Source of the DNA: Agrobacterium tumefaciens
GTDB lineage: Bacteria; Pseudomonadota; Alphaproteobacteria; Rhizobiales; Rhizobiaceae
NCBI RefSeq assembly: GCF_013318015.2
Contig: NZ_CP115842.1
Location: 310,001 to 374,000, forward strand
Reading direction: 5' to 3'
Length of the DNA stretch: 64,000 nt
Shown piece by piece: positions 1 through 8,763 of this stretch. A program made the translations under genes and the position numbers. Below the pieces are notes generated by a model. The model was not told the DNA's origin. It saw nothing but the letters and a program-made list of their open reading frames with translations, and searched no databases. The number at the start of each line of letters is the position of its first letter. Position 1 is the first letter of the stretch.

Positions 1-732
1 AAGGTGACGCTGACGGAGGCGGGCGAGCGGTACTTCTCGATGATCACTGCACAGATCGAGCAGATCACCGATGCCACCGACAGTATTCGCGGCTTCCGCT
101 CGGTGACCACGCTGACAATCAGGGCAACCCCGACCATTTCCAACAAATGGCTGCTGCCGCGTCTCGGCTCCTTTCTGGAGGAGCATCCCGAACTGGAAGT
201 GCGCCTCGACGGCACCAACGAGCCGACCGATTTTTCGCAGGAGCTTGTCGACATAGAGCTGCGCCATGGCGATGGCCGCTGGCCGGGCCTGTTTGTGGAA
301 GGGCTCGTGGAAGAGGAGTTCCTGCCGGTCTGTTCACCGGATATGCCCGGTGCCGGTACATTCCTGCCCGAAGATTTGCAGAACCAGCGGCTTATCCACT
401 CGGTCAAGGCGCAGGCGCAATGGAACCACTGGTTCCCGCTTTCCGGCGTGACGGCTGAAAAGCGCTGGCGTCGCGTTCTGTTCGATCGCAGCCACATGGC
501 CATCGACGCCGCCGTTCTGGGCATCGGCGTGGCGCTGGAAAGCACGTTGATGATGGAGCGGGAACTGCAACGCGGAATGCTGATCCCGGCCGTGGCCGAT
601 GCGCCCCGCATCAAGCTCGTCACGCAATGGATCGTTTGCCCGCATTCCCACCTGCGTCAGAGAAAAGTGACGCTGTTTCTGGAGTGGATGCGAAAACAAC
701 GCGACGAGTGGCGTGCCCGTCGCGTTGTCTGA
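1..732 (+). CDS. LysR-family transcriptional regulator, 5' end cut by window
   Basis: The reading frame is open from base 1, so the gene starts upstream and lacks most of its winged-helix DNA-binding domain here. The first visible residues (VTLTEAGERYF) are the usual end of a LysR helix-turn-helix linker. The rest is a complete LysR substrate-binding domain. The patterns ATPTISNKWLLPRL, VDIELRHGDGRWPGL and the closing IVCPHSHLRQRKVTLFLEWM resemble the GcvA-type subgroup. It converges on the TRAP transporter operon, with only a 24-base gap between stop codons, so it is not necessarily that operon's regulator. The ligand cannot be read from sequence. Confidence 0.9.
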   Translation, partial: KVTLTEAGERYFSMITAQIEQITDATDSIRGFRSVTTLTIRATPTISNKWLLPRLGSFLEEHPELEVRLDGTNEPTDFSQELVDIELRHGDGRWPGLFVEGLVEEEFLPVCSPDMPGAGTFLPEDLQNQRLIHSVKAQAQWNHWFPLSGVTAEKRWRRVLFDRSHMAIDAAVLGIGVALESTLMMERELQRGMLIPAVADAPRIKLVTQWIVCPHSHLRQRKVTLFLEWMRKQRDEWRARRVV

Positions 733-756
733 TGCTTCAGGCTTCCTGTTTCAGTC

Positions 757-2037
757 TCAATAAAGACCCATCAACCGTATCGGCCCGAGCGTCAGCACCG
801 GGAAAAGCACGAGTGCGAATATGGCGAGCGTCAGCACCGTCATCGGCGCCAGCGAACCACGAATGACGTCTTCGATCTTCATGTTCGCCACCTGTGCTGC
901 CGCGAACAGGCAGACCCCGACCGGCGGCGTCACAAGGCCAAGTGTCAGCGTCATGACAGTCACGATCAGGAAGTGGATCGGATCGATGCCCAGCGCCTCC
1001 ACCGGCGGCATCAGCACCGGAATGAGGATGAACATGGCAGGGATAGCCTCCATGAAGATGCCGATGATCAGCAGAAACACGAAGATCACCAGCATGCCCG
1101 ACATCGGCCCAAGGTTCATCGCCTTCAAAAGCTCGGCCACCTGTTCCGGCAGGCCGTCGAAGGTGAAGACCCAGGCGGCAAGCTGCGAGGTGGCGGCGAT
1201 GAACAGGATGGTGCCGGAAATGCGCGCCGTGGATATCAGTATTTCCGGCAATTCGCGAACCGGCAGCGTGCGATAGACCAGCACACCCAATACGGCCACA
1301 TAAACAACCGCGATGGCCGCGGCTTCCGTCGGCGTGAACAGGCCGCTGGCGATACCGATGATGAGGATCAGCGGCGTGAGCATCGGCAGGATGGCGCGAA
1401 GGCCGGTGACGATAACCAGACGGAAATTGAAGGGCGTCGGCGGATTGTAGCCGTAATGCACCGAATAGAAGTGGTTAAAGACAAGAAAAGCGAAGGCGAT
1501 GAAGAGGCCAGGCACCAGACCCGCAATGAGCAGCGTGCCGATCGACACATTGGCGATGGAACCGGCAATCACGATCAGGATCGACGGCGGGATGATGGAA
1601 GAGAGCGTGGAGGTGCAGAGCGTCATGCCGACGGCATAACCCTTTGGAAATCCGTGTCGCTCCATGGCCTTGATTTCGATTGCGCCCACAGAGGCGATAT
1701 CGGCGACTGAGGAGCCGGAGACGCCGGAAAAGATGACCGACGAAATGACGTTGACGTGGCCAAGCCCACCGGGAAGCCAGCCGACCATCGCCTCGGCGAA
1801 ATCGAAGATGCGCTCTGCCACACGCCCGCGCTCCATCACCGTACCGACCAGAATAAAGAGTGGCACGGCGACGAGAAGGAAAGAGTTCATCGACGAGAAC
1901 ATCGTCTGCGACAGAAGGTCCATGGGCATGGAGGTGAAGAGCCACAGCGTGCCGACACTGGCGAGCGCCAAAGCGATGGCGAGCGGCACACCCAGCATGC
2001 TGAGACCGAAAAAAGCGATGAGAAGAAAGACCGACAT
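757..2037 (-). CDS. dctM: TRAP transporter large permease, DctM type
   Basis: 426 residues, normal length for DctM. The protein is almost entirely hydrophobic, with about a dozen predicted membrane segments, and carries the family hallmarks (MLGVPLAIALALAS at the N-terminus, PPSILIVIAGSIANVSIG near residue 150, LTPLILIIGIASGLFTPTEAAAIAV in the middle, VTPPVGVCLFAA near the end; each shown only in part here). It forms the ion-coupled channel of a tripartite periplasmic importer for an organic acid or sugar acid. It follows dctQ with 3 bases between the genes and is the last gene of the operon dctP-dctQ-dctM. The substrate is not defined by the permease. Confidence 0.95.
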   Translation of the reverse strand: MSVFLLIAFFGLSMLGVPLAIALALASVGTLWLFTSMPMDLLSQTMFSSMNSFLLVAVPLFILVGTVMERGRVAERIFDFAEAMVGWLPGGLGHVNVISSVIFSGVSGSSVADIASVGAIEIKAMERHGFPKGYAVGMTLCTSTLSSIIPPSILIVIAGSIANVSIGTLLIAGLVPGLFIAFAFLVFNHFYSVHYGYNPPTPFNFRLVIVTGLRAILPMLTPLILIIGIASGLFTPTEAAAIAVVYVAVLGVLVYRTLPVRELPEILISTARISGTILFIAATSQLAAWVFTFDGLPEQVAELLKAMNLGPMSGMLVIFVFLLIIGIFMEAIPAMFILIPVLMPPVEALGIDPIHFLIVTVMTLTLGLVTPPVGVCLFAAAQVANMKIEDVIRGSLAPMTVLTLAIFALVLFPVLTLGPIRLMGLY

Positions 2038-2040
2038 AGC

Positions 2041-2592
2041 TCAGTGTCCTGCTGAAATAGAGATATCGGCGTGGGCGATCTCGTCCGCGGGGATACCGAT
2101 CTCGGGGAGCGCGATCAGGTCCCGCCTGCTGCGCAGCGATTCGATGATGGCCAGCACGGCGATAACGGCCGAGACAGGCAGAACCATGCCGATGGTCCAC
2201 ATCGGGATGGGCAAGGTCGCGGCGGTCTCGTTCATCATGATCTGCTGGCGCACCAGGGTGAAGCCCGTCCAGCCCATCATGCCGAAGAAAAACACCGAAG
2301 AACCGACATAGATCGGCACCGCCAACCGCCTGAACAGGCGGTGGAACAGCACCAGAAACACCACGACCCGCGCGCTTTCAACAGTGCGGAAACCGGCGGC
2401 AAGGCCAAGGAACACCATCCAGATGAAGAGAAAGCGTGTCGCCTCCTCGGTCCAGGGGAGCGGGCTGCCGATGAGGCGGCCAATGACCTGGAGAAGAACG
2501 ACGACAAGAATACCGAAACAGGCCGCCCCGGCGGCGACATCAGCGATGACCTTGACGATGGTGCCGAGCACCGACGGTTTCGTATCGCGCAT
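2041..2592 (-). CDS. dctQ: TRAP transporter small permease, DctQ type
   Basis: 183 residues starting at the ATG at 2592, which has GGAAGGG about 8 bases upstream. The open frame reaches back to 2664, but that extension has no suitable ribosome site. Four hydrophobic segments are visible, and the sequence PLPWTEEATRFLFIWMVFLG is the signature of DctQ proteins. It forms the membrane complex with the large permease encoded immediately downstream. About 140 bases separate it from dctP, a common spacing that allows the binding protein to be made in excess. Confidence 0.93.
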   Translation of the reverse strand: MRDTKPSVLGTIVKVIADVAAGAACFGILVVVLLQVIGRLIGSPLPWTEEATRFLFIWMVFLGLAAGFRTVESARVVVFLVLFHRLFRRLAVPIYVGSSVFFFGMMGWTGFTLVRQQIMMNETAATLPIPMWTIGMVLPVSAVIAVLAIIESLRSRRDLIALPEIGIPADEIAHADISISAGH

Positions 2593-2733
2593 GACAATAC
2601 CCTTCCACTGCTGAAACCGGATATCCGGTAAAACGAATGCCACCCTGCCGCTGCGGCAAGGCAACCCTTGCTGACGATGGGAGCGGCCGGGTTGCTAATC
2701 GGTGCAAGCCCGACCCTCCTTTCACTGGCGGCG

Positions 2734-3729
2734 TCAGTTCGTCTTGAGGAAAGCCTGCGTCTTGTCGAAAAACGCCTGATCTTTCACGAGGGCGGAGAAT
2801 TTTGCCGAAAGACCAGTCGCGACAGCCACGAAAGCCTTGCGCTCTTCATCGGTCAGCGTGTTGACCTCCATGCCGTTCTTCTTCAGCGTTGCGAGCGACT
2901 TGTCGATATCGGCAGCATCGTTCTCGGCTTTCCACAGCTCGGTTTCCGTGGCCGCGTCCCTCAACGCCGTCTTGAAGCCCTCGTCGAGGCCTTCGAAACG
3001 GGCCGGGTTCATGCCCAGCACCCAGGCGTCAGCGATGTGGTTGCTGATCGTCAGGTATTTCTGCACTTCATAAAGCTTGGCGCTGACAGGCACGTTGACC
3101 GGATTTTCCTGCCCGTCGACGACTTTCAGCTGGAGCGCGTTATAGACTTCCGCAAAGGCCATCGGCGTCGGGGCAGCACCCATGGCGCCGAAGAATTCGA
3201 CCCAGAGCGGATTGTTCGGCACACGCAGCTTCATGCCCTTGAGATCGGCAGGCGATTTGATCGGCGCCTTGGAGTTGGTGATCTGGCGCAGTGGCCGCGA
3301 CCAGAGATCGAGCCCGAGAATGCCGATCTTGCTCAGATCGCCGGAAAGCTCCTTGCCAAGATCGCTGTCGAGATAGACGCGCAGCTGGTCGATATCGCGG
3401 AACTGATAGGGAATGGCGATGGCCGTGAATTTCGGATTGAACGTTGCGTAAAGCGATGTCGAGTTCAAGAGCATGTCGAGCGAACCGCCGGCCAGCTGCT
3501 TGACGCCCGCCGAAGGATCGCCGCCATAAAGCGTGCCGTTCGGAAACACCTTGATCTTGAGTTTGCCGTCAGTCTTTTTCGAAACAATCTCGGCGAACTT
3601 GTTGGCCGCGAGCGTGATTTCCGACGTATCGGAGTCCGGCGTCGAAAGCGTGAGCGTTTCCGCCTGCGCGATCGATGCAACCAGCATGGTGGCGGCGAGA
3701 GCCAGCCCGTAAAGTTTTGAAATTTTCAT
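2734..3729 (-). CDS. dctP: TRAP transporter periplasmic solute-binding protein, DctP type
   Basis: 331 residues with a clear Sec signal peptide (MKISKLYGLALAATMLVAS, cleavage after the AQA near residue 23). The mature part has the DctP family layout: an N-terminal beta-alpha lobe, then LWSRPLRQITNSKAPIKSP, LKGMKLRVPNNPLWVEFF (with the arginine that normally salt-bridges a substrate carboxylate), and YNALQLKVVDGQENPVN. A substrate with a carboxylate is therefore likely. It is made as part of a unit with the two permeases and three upstream enzymes (a SAF dehydrogenase, a small monooxygenase-fold protein and a beta-hydroxyacid reductase) that probably degrade what it binds. Confidence 0.95.
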   Translation of the reverse strand: MKISKLYGLALAATMLVASIAQAETLTLSTPDSDTSEITLAANKFAEIVSKKTDGKLKIKVFPNGTLYGGDPSAGVKQLAGGSLDMLLNSTSLYATFNPKFTAIAIPYQFRDIDQLRVYLDSDLGKELSGDLSKIGILGLDLWSRPLRQITNSKAPIKSPADLKGMKLRVPNNPLWVEFFGAMGAAPTPMAFAEVYNALQLKVVDGQENPVNVPVSAKLYEVQKYLTISNHIADAWVLGMNPARFEGLDEGFKTALRDAATETELWKAENDAADIDKSLATLKKNGMEVNTLTDEERKAFVAVATGLSAKFSALVKDQAFFDKTQAFLKTN

Positions 3730-3750
3730 GTGTTCCTCCCTTTGTTGTCT

Positions 3751-4653
3751 CTAAACAGTTTCGAGCGTTCCTCCGAACGCATTCATGCGTTTAACTTCAA
3801 GGATCACACCGCTGTGATCAAGTTCGCCCGCACCATGCTCGACCATGGAGCGGAACAGCCGGTCAACCTCCTCGCCGACCGGTAATTTCAGGCCACGGCT
3901 CTTGGCGAAAGCAAGCGCCGTGGACGTATCCTTCAGCTGATATTTCGCCGGCCCGCCGGGGCGGAAATCGCTTTCCACCATGCGTTTGCCGTGCTGGCGG
4001 AAGACGGTGGACTCGGCAAAACCGCCAAGCAAAGCCTGGCGCACCTGCGCCGGGTCGGCTCCCCCCGCTTCAACCAGCGTCAAAGCTTCCGCTACGGCGC
4101 AGATCGTCGAGGCGACGATCAGCTGGTTGGCCAGCTTGGCCAATGAACCGCAACCCACCGGACCGACATGGGTGACGCGGCCGAGGCAATTGAGGAGTGG
4201 CCGCAATGCGTCCACATCCCGCTGCTCACCGCCGGCCATGATGGCGAGCGTTCCCTCAGTCGCCCCTTTTTCGCCCCCGGAAACCGGTGCGTCGACATAA
4301 GCGACGCCATGAGCCTTTGCCGCCTCCGCCTGTTCCCGTGCGCTGTCGACGGGAATGGAACTCATCACCAGCAGAAATGCACCAGGCTTCATGGTGGAAA
4401 CGACACCCGAGGCGCCGAGCAGAACCTCGTCGCAGACCGGCCCGGAACTCAGCATACAGAGCACGACATCGGCTTCGGCTACAGCTTCGGCAGCCGTGGC
4501 CGTCGGCTGCACGCCCTTTACCGCCAGAACCGCAGCTTTTTCAGCACTGCGGTTCCAGGCCTTGACGGAAAAACCGGCCTCCGCCAGACGCGCCGCCATG
4601 GGTGCACCCATGATGCCCGTTCCGATGACAGCGATTTCGCGGATGTCCTGCAT
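3751..4653 (-). CDS. NAD-dependent beta-hydroxyacid dehydrogenase (3-hydroxyisobutyrate/tartronate semialdehyde reductase family)
   Basis: About 300 residues from the ATG at 4653, which has AAGGGTGG a few bases upstream; a GTG three codons earlier is possible. The N-terminal Rossmann motif is IGTGIMGAPMAARLAEAGF. The substrate-binding block DAPVSGGEKGATEGTLAIMAGG and the catalytic lysine in GSLAKLANQLI (shown in part) are the standard family motifs. Members oxidise 3-hydroxyisobutyrate, reduce tartronate semialdehyde or act on related C3-C4 acids. It lies between a TRAP binding protein and other catabolic enzymes in one orientation, so an acid intermediate of the imported compound is the likely substrate. 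The exact reaction is unknown. Confidence 0.88.
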   Translation of the reverse strand: MQDIREIAVIGTGIMGAPMAARLAEAGFSVKAWNRSAEKAAVLAVKGVQPTATAAEAVAEADVVLCMLSSGPVCDEVLLGASGVVSTMKPGAFLLVMSSIPVDSAREQAEAAKAHGVAYVDAPVSGGEKGATEGTLAIMAGGEQRDVDALRPLLNCLGRVTHVGPVGCGSLAKLANQLIVASTICAVAEALTLVEAGGADPAQVRQALLGGFAESTVFRQHGKRMVESDFRPGGPAKYQLKDTSTALAFAKSRGLKLPVGEEVDRLFRSMVEHGAGELDHSGVILEVKRMNAFGGTLETV

Positions 4654-4665
4654 TTTTTCCACCCT

Positions 4666-4968
4666 TCAAAGCCATTGCCGGTTGAGGAAACGCACCGGCA
4701 ACTCTTCTTCGATGAGGGCGGGAAACGCCTCGCGAAACCGGTCGAGATGGGGTGTTTTCAGATGGTCGTCGAAAGCTTCGCGGCTGTCATAGACCTCATA
4801 GAACACCACGTTGTTTCCGGATTCCGGCCGCACCACATCGAATTGGCGGCAACCCGGTTCATCCTGAACCGAATGGGTGGCATCATCTTGCGCTGCGTTA
4901 AGAAAGGCATCCATCGCGTCAGGCTTGACCCGGAATTCCGCGATTACCACGAAAGCTCCATTCGGCAT
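4666..4968 (-). CDS. Antibiotic biosynthesis monooxygenase (ABM/YgiN) domain protein
   Basis: About 100 residues from the ATG at 4968, chosen because GGAG lies 9 bases upstream; ATGs at 4989 and 4986 overlap the end of the previous gene. The sequence shows the ferredoxin-like ABM pattern: VVIAEFRVKPDAMDAF at the N-terminus, EPGCRQFDV in the middle and FYEVYDSREAFDDHLKTPH near the end. Family members are small dimeric cofactor-free monooxygenases or isomerase-like accessory proteins. It sits 12 bases before the hydroxyacid dehydrogenase and is almost certainly cotranscribed with the catabolic operon. Its specific role is not predictable. Confidence 0.85.
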   Translation of the reverse strand: MPNGAFVVIAEFRVKPDAMDAFLNAAQDDATHSVQDEPGCRQFDVVRPESGNNVVFYEVYDSREAFDDHLKTPHLDRFREAFPALIEEELPVRFLNRQWL

Positions 4969-4985
4969 GTCCCGTTCTCCGTCCA

Positions 4986-6344
4986 TCACGCCGCAGCGTC
5001 TTTTTGCGGACGGAACTGGTTTTCCATGTCCTGGCGAAGCTTCACCACATCCAGGTCGCTCACCAGTTCCACATCGTCGAAGCTGACGATCTGGTCCTTC
5101 CTGATGGCGCGCTTCAGCTTGACATTATGGGCAAGGCCGATCGGCAGCGCCTTGATGTCGAGGCTGCGGGTGGCAGGGATGGCATTGGCCCAGACCGCGT
5201 AACCGCCCTCGCCGTCAAGCATTTCGCCGGGCTGCATGTCCTTCTTGGCCGTCGCAACCGCATCGCCGCGGAACTCCTTCGAGCAACCGGTGGCCTCGTT
5301 GCGCAGCACCGCGGACAGCACACTGATCGAGGTTTCCAGACCGATGATATGGAACGGACGCCACATGGAGGCGTACCAGCCCGAAGGATCGGTCAGCAGT
5401 CCATATTGCTTGAAGCAGGCGCGGGCATATTCGTTATGCGCCTTGAAGGTGACGAAAACGCCGTAACGGATGTTATTAAACACCTCGCGACCATCCGGCT
5501 CCTGGCTTGCGGCAATATCCACGAGACCGGAGCGCGACATGCGGCCGCCATCGGCAGCGGGGCGAAAGACGCGGGCGAGATCGTGCAGGCCGGCGGGCGG
5601 GAAGGCCAGACCGTCATCCGGGCAATCCAGCCCCGTGCCGTTTGCGACCGCCGCCATTTCGATGGCCGCCTTGGTGCCGTCGGTAAATGAATTGTACATT
5701 TTCGGATTGAAGTCGCCCTTGGCCACTTCCTCGTCAGTCCAGCCGAAGTAGCTCCAGACCGTATCAGGCGTCGAATACCGGTAACGCGGCTCGAAATTCA
5801 TCCCCTTGCCGGCGGAAACGACCTCGAAGCCGGTGGCGCGTGCCCAATCGACCAATTCGCAGATCAGGGCCGGTTGGTCACCGTAAGCCATGGAGTAGAT
5901 AAGACCCTTGGCCCTCGCTTTTTCGGCCAGGATCGGCCCGACCATCACATCGGCCTCCACATTGACCATGACGACATGTTTGTTGTGGTCGATGGCTCCG
6001 AGCGCATGGCGCGCGCCAGCCAGCGGATGGCCGGTCGCCTCGATCACGCATTCAATCTCGCCGCAGGCGAACAGTTCGTTCACATCGTCAGTCACATAGG
6101 TCTTGCCGCTCTTCAGCGCATCGGCGCAGCTCGTCGCGTCATAACGCTCCTTCGGCCAGCCGACGCGGTCAAACGATTCCCGCGCCTTGCCGACATTGAG
6201 ATCAGCGACGGCGACCATGTGGAAACCGGCGATGCGCTGCGCCTGCGCCAGAACCATGGAACCGAACTTGCCGGCACCGATGAGACCCACCCTGACGGGC
6301 TTGCCACCGGCTGCGCGCTGCGACAGAAGAGAATAGAGATTCAT
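4986..6344 (-). CDS. SAF-domain NAD(P)-dependent dehydrogenase, homoserine dehydrogenase-like
   Basis: 452 residues. The N-terminal Rossmann fold has VRVGLIGAGKFGSMVLAQAQ, and the middle (VIEATGHPLAGARHALGAID, VVMVNVEADVMVG) resembles homoserine dehydrogenase-like sugar acid dehydrogenases. The C-terminal 100 residues (LPIGLAHNVKLKRAIRKDQI, then VSFDDVELV) are a SAF domain as in sugar acid dehydratases and FlgA. This fusion recurs in rhizobial clusters for uncommon sugars and sugar acids. First gene of the operon that also encodes the monooxygenase-like protein, the hydroxyacid dehydrogenase and DctPQM. Exact substrate unknown; oxidation of a C4-C5 branched or linear sugar acid is an inference. 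Confidence 0.85.
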   Translation of the reverse strand: MNLYSLLSQRAAGGKPVRVGLIGAGKFGSMVLAQAQRIAGFHMVAVADLNVGKARESFDRVGWPKERYDATSCADALKSGKTYVTDDVNELFACGEIECVIEATGHPLAGARHALGAIDHNKHVVMVNVEADVMVGPILAEKARAKGLIYSMAYGDQPALICELVDWARATGFEVVSAGKGMNFEPRYRYSTPDTVWSYFGWTDEEVAKGDFNPKMYNSFTDGTKAAIEMAAVANGTGLDCPDDGLAFPPAGLHDLARVFRPAADGGRMSRSGLVDIAASQEPDGREVFNNIRYGVFVTFKAHNEYARACFKQYGLLTDPSGWYASMWRPFHIIGLETSISVLSAVLRNEATGCSKEFRGDAVATAKKDMQPGEMLDGEGGYAVWANAIPATRSLDIKALPIGLAHNVKLKRAIRKDQIVSFDDVELVSDLDVVKLRQDMENQFRPQKDAAA

Positions 6345-6606
6345 GTTTTGACATCCTTCGCTGGGGAAATTGCTGGCGAGAGTGCCCAGTCAGCCCGGCG
6401 AAGGCCATGCGATACCGAGGCTACGAAGGGTTAACCCTCGCGGCACCGAAGACATGACGTTTCTGCGTTCCTCCCGGATCCCGGCACACACTTGCGCCGG
6501 CTCCCGCGGTCGCCTCCCAAAGCAACCCTGGGAACAGAGTAGGAGCGTTCAAATATTAGTTCTATTTAGAAAAACAGATTTTTCTTTTAATTTTTCTAAC
6601 AAACTA
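6345..6606 (-). promoter_or_regulatory. Control region of the SAF-dehydrogenase/TRAP operon with palindromic candidate operator
   Basis: This 262-base spacer lies between the end of the LacI-type gene and the start of the operon. It holds an 18-base palindrome at 6568-6585 (AGAAAAA, 4-base spacer, TTTTTCT), followed by a second TTTTTCT at 6591-6597, all in an AT-rich block. The position fits an operator or a terminator for the lacI gene read on the minus strand; the two cannot be separated by eye. No clear -35/-10 pair stands out. Confidence 0.4.
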
Positions 6607-7656
6607 TCAAGCTGATTTGCGCAGCATCAGATCGGCACTGAGGAGAATGCGCTCGCGCATCCGTGTCGTGTCATCCGCCTCTTCGTTCAACTTCTGCAGA
6701 AGAAGTTCGATCGATAGCCTGCCGATCTCGTTGTAATTCTGCGCCACCGTAGTAATCGGCGGGCAGGCATAACGCGAAAGCGGATGATCGTCATGGCCGG
6801 CGACCCTGAGATCGTAATCCGTGCCATGGCCGACCCTGATGCCCTTCTGGAAGGCGGCGGCGATGACCCCGAAGGCGATACGGTCATTGGCGCATAAAAT
6901 AGTGCGCGAGGGCAAATGCCCTGCTCCATCCAGCAACCGGGTCGCTTCATCAAAGGCGAAACGCTCGAAATCCCAGGTTACGGTGCCGGGAACACCGATG
7001 ACATGCGGCTCGAAACCAAGACGCTGCATCGCCTCCTCATAGGCCGTGCGGCGCGTTGCGGCGTTGGTATTGACCTGCGGCATGTCGAAGAAACAGGGCG
7101 GCTCGCCCGAACGGCAGAGATAATCCACCATCAGCCCGACGCTCTGGCGGTTGTCGGTGCCGACGAAGGCCGAGGTCTCGTCGAGTGGAGAATCGACATA
7201 AACGATCGGTATGCTGGCCGCCAGCTGCTCTAGCGTGGCGCGATGGGACTTGACGCCGAGCGGAGCGATGATGGCGCCCGCGACATTCATCGACTTGAAG
7301 GTGCGGATGGCCCGATCCTCGATTTCCGCCTTGCCGTCGGACGACAGCACGAAGGCAAGGAACCCCGCCTCGTTGGCGATGAGTTCGATACGGCTCGTCA
7401 GCGCCATGTAGAACGGGTCGGTTGAGTTGGGAATAATGATGCCGATGATATTGGAGCGGCGGCGGTTGAGGTTGACGGCGAAGATATTCGGTCGGAAGCC
7501 CGATTTCTTCAGCGCATCCTCGATGGCATCCCGCGTCTTCTTGCGGACCGAGGCCGGATCATTGAAGTATTTCGAAACAGTCGGGCGGGAAAGGCCGACG
7601 AATTCCGAGAACTCTTCCATCGTCCTGATAGATTTGGCCAAAGTGCTTGCCCCCAT
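6607..7656 (-). CDS. LacI-family transcriptional regulator
   Basis: 349 residues. The N-terminus carries the LacI helix-turn-helix (residues 13-60; MEEFSEFVGLSRPTVSKYF, then RPNIFAVNLNRRRSNIIG as hinge helix and first strand of the sensor domain). The periplasmic-binding-like sensor follows (ISNSTDPFYMALTSR-type start, VGTDNRQSVGLMVDYL, AGHDDHPLSRYACPPITTV near the end). It is positioned after the altritol/galactitol dehydrogenases on the same strand and before the TRAP operon, so it could control either. A start at the internal ATG 36 bases downstream is also possible. Confidence 0.92.
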   Translation of the reverse strand: MGASTLAKSIRTMEEFSEFVGLSRPTVSKYFNDPASVRKKTRDAIEDALKKSGFRPNIFAVNLNRRRSNIIGIIIPNSTDPFYMALTSRIELIANEAGFLAFVLSSDGKAEIEDRAIRTFKSMNVAGAIIAPLGVKSHRATLEQLAASIPIVYVDSPLDETSAFVGTDNRQSVGLMVDYLCRSGEPPCFFDMPQVNTNAATRRTAYEEAMQRLGFEPHVIGVPGTVTWDFERFAFDEATRLLDGAGHLPSRTILCANDRIAFGVIAAAFQKGIRVGHGTDYDLRVAGHDDHPLSRYACPPITTVAQNYNEIGRLSIELLLQKLNEEADDTTRMRERILLSADLMLRKSA

Positions 7657-7681
7657 GAAATATTACATGTGGTACTCTATA

Positions 7682-7712
7682 TCGACCGGCCTTCGCACGA
7701 AAAGCCGGTCGA
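7682..7712. terminator. Hairpin between the dehydrogenase and lacI genes
   Basis: A perfect 9-base stem (TCGACCGGC at 7682-7690 with GCCGGTCGA at 7704-7712) with a 13-base loop sits in the 80-base spacer between the PF00107-type dehydrogenase and the LacI gene. There is no run of T on the minus-strand side, so it may be a weak terminator, an RNA processing site or a protein site. Confidence 0.4.
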
Positions 7713-7736
7713 ATACGGTTATCAACGCCCAAACGA

Positions 7737-8747
7737 TCATTCGGCTGCAAATTGCACTTTCATCGTGGCCGGATCGGACGGCTTTTTCATAAAGAACGGC
7801 AGCATATCCGAAAGCGGCAGCCGGTGCGACACCAGCCGGGCCATGACATCGCCATCCGTTTCCAGAATGGCAAGCGCCTGCGGTATGTTGCGGTTCAGCG
7901 AATGTGAGCCGACAAGCTTCAGCTGCCGCCGGAAGATTTCGAAAGGCGCAACCGAGATACGGGCATCCGGCGCGCAGACACCGAAAAACAGCGCCGTGCC
8001 GCCATCCGCGACCAGCGGGATCATTGCTTCCGCAACAGCTGCGATGCCGGTCGCATCCGCCACGAAATCGAACGCCTTCTGTTGGCGCAGCAGCGCCTCA
8101 GACCCGGAAACCGCCGTCTGAAGTCCAAGACTTTCAGCGAAGTCCAGCCTGCTTTCGTTGATGTCCGCAATCGTCACCGTCGCAATGCCTCGTGATTTCA
8201 GCGACAGGGCGAGCAGCAGGCCGATGGGGCCGGCGCCAAAAACAAGCGCATTGCCCGGCACCGACCCAATCTCGCCAATACCCGCGCTCTGCATGCCGTT
8301 GACGACGCAGGCGAGCGGTTCGGCAAGTGCTGCCACGTGATATGGCATGGAACCTATGCCATGCAGTTGGTCGGCGCGCACCACGCTGAATTCCGCAAAA
8401 CCGCCATTGTGGGAAACACCATAGGCCTTCAGCGTGCTGCAAAGGTTGGTAAGCCCTTTCCTGCAACTGGGGCAGGTGCCGCAGGGCAGATTGGGATTGA
8501 CGACAACCCTGTTGCCGACCTTGATGCCTGTGACATCTGCCGCCACCGCCGCGACTTCACCGGCATATTCATGGCCGGGAATGACGGGAAAGGCACCGTC
8601 ACCGTAGCGCGCATGCAGCACGTCGATATCGGTATGGCACAGCCCCGAAGCCTTGACCCGGACAAGGGCATGCCCCGGTGGTAGATCGGCGACGGGCACG
8701 TCCGTAAGGACGGCTCGTCCCTTCTCGACGAATTGAATCGCACGCAT
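7737..8747 (-). CDS. Zinc-dependent polyol dehydrogenase, probable D-altritol 5-dehydrogenase
   Basis: 336 residues from the ATG at 8747, which has GGAG 6 bases upstream (an ATG two codons earlier overlaps that site). It is a medium-chain dehydrogenase. Catalytic zinc ligands are in GLCHTD (Cys37) and GHEYAGEV (His59, Glu60); the structural zinc cysteines are at about 89, 92, 95 and 103 (NLPCGTCPSCRKGLTNLC). The Rossmann motif is VFGAGPIGLLL. Gene order matches the described A. tumefaciens C58 locus in which a PF00107 enzyme oxidises D-altritol to D-tagatose, feeding the tagatose kinase and epimerase encoded across the divergent promoter. Family is seen; substrate is by synteny. Confidence 0.88.
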   Translation of the reverse strand: MRAIQFVEKGRAVLTDVPVADLPPGHALVRVKASGLCHTDIDVLHARYGDGAFPVIPGHEYAGEVAAVAADVTGIKVGNRVVVNPNLPCGTCPSCRKGLTNLCSTLKAYGVSHNGGFAEFSVVRADQLHGIGSMPYHVAALAEPLACVVNGMQSAGIGEIGSVPGNALVFGAGPIGLLLALSLKSRGIATVTIADINESRLDFAESLGLQTAVSGSEALLRQQKAFDFVADATGIAAVAEAMIPLVADGGTALFFGVCAPDARISVAPFEIFRRQLKLVGSHSLNRNIPQALAILETDGDVMARLVSHRLPLSDMLPFFMKKPSDPATMKVQFAAE

Positions 8748-8763
8748 GGTCATCTCCGGCTTT

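Noticed and set aside
973..1710. Plus-strand frame opposite dctM
   Set aside because: Asp/Arg/Gln/His-rich low-complexity translation opposite a real membrane-protein gene.
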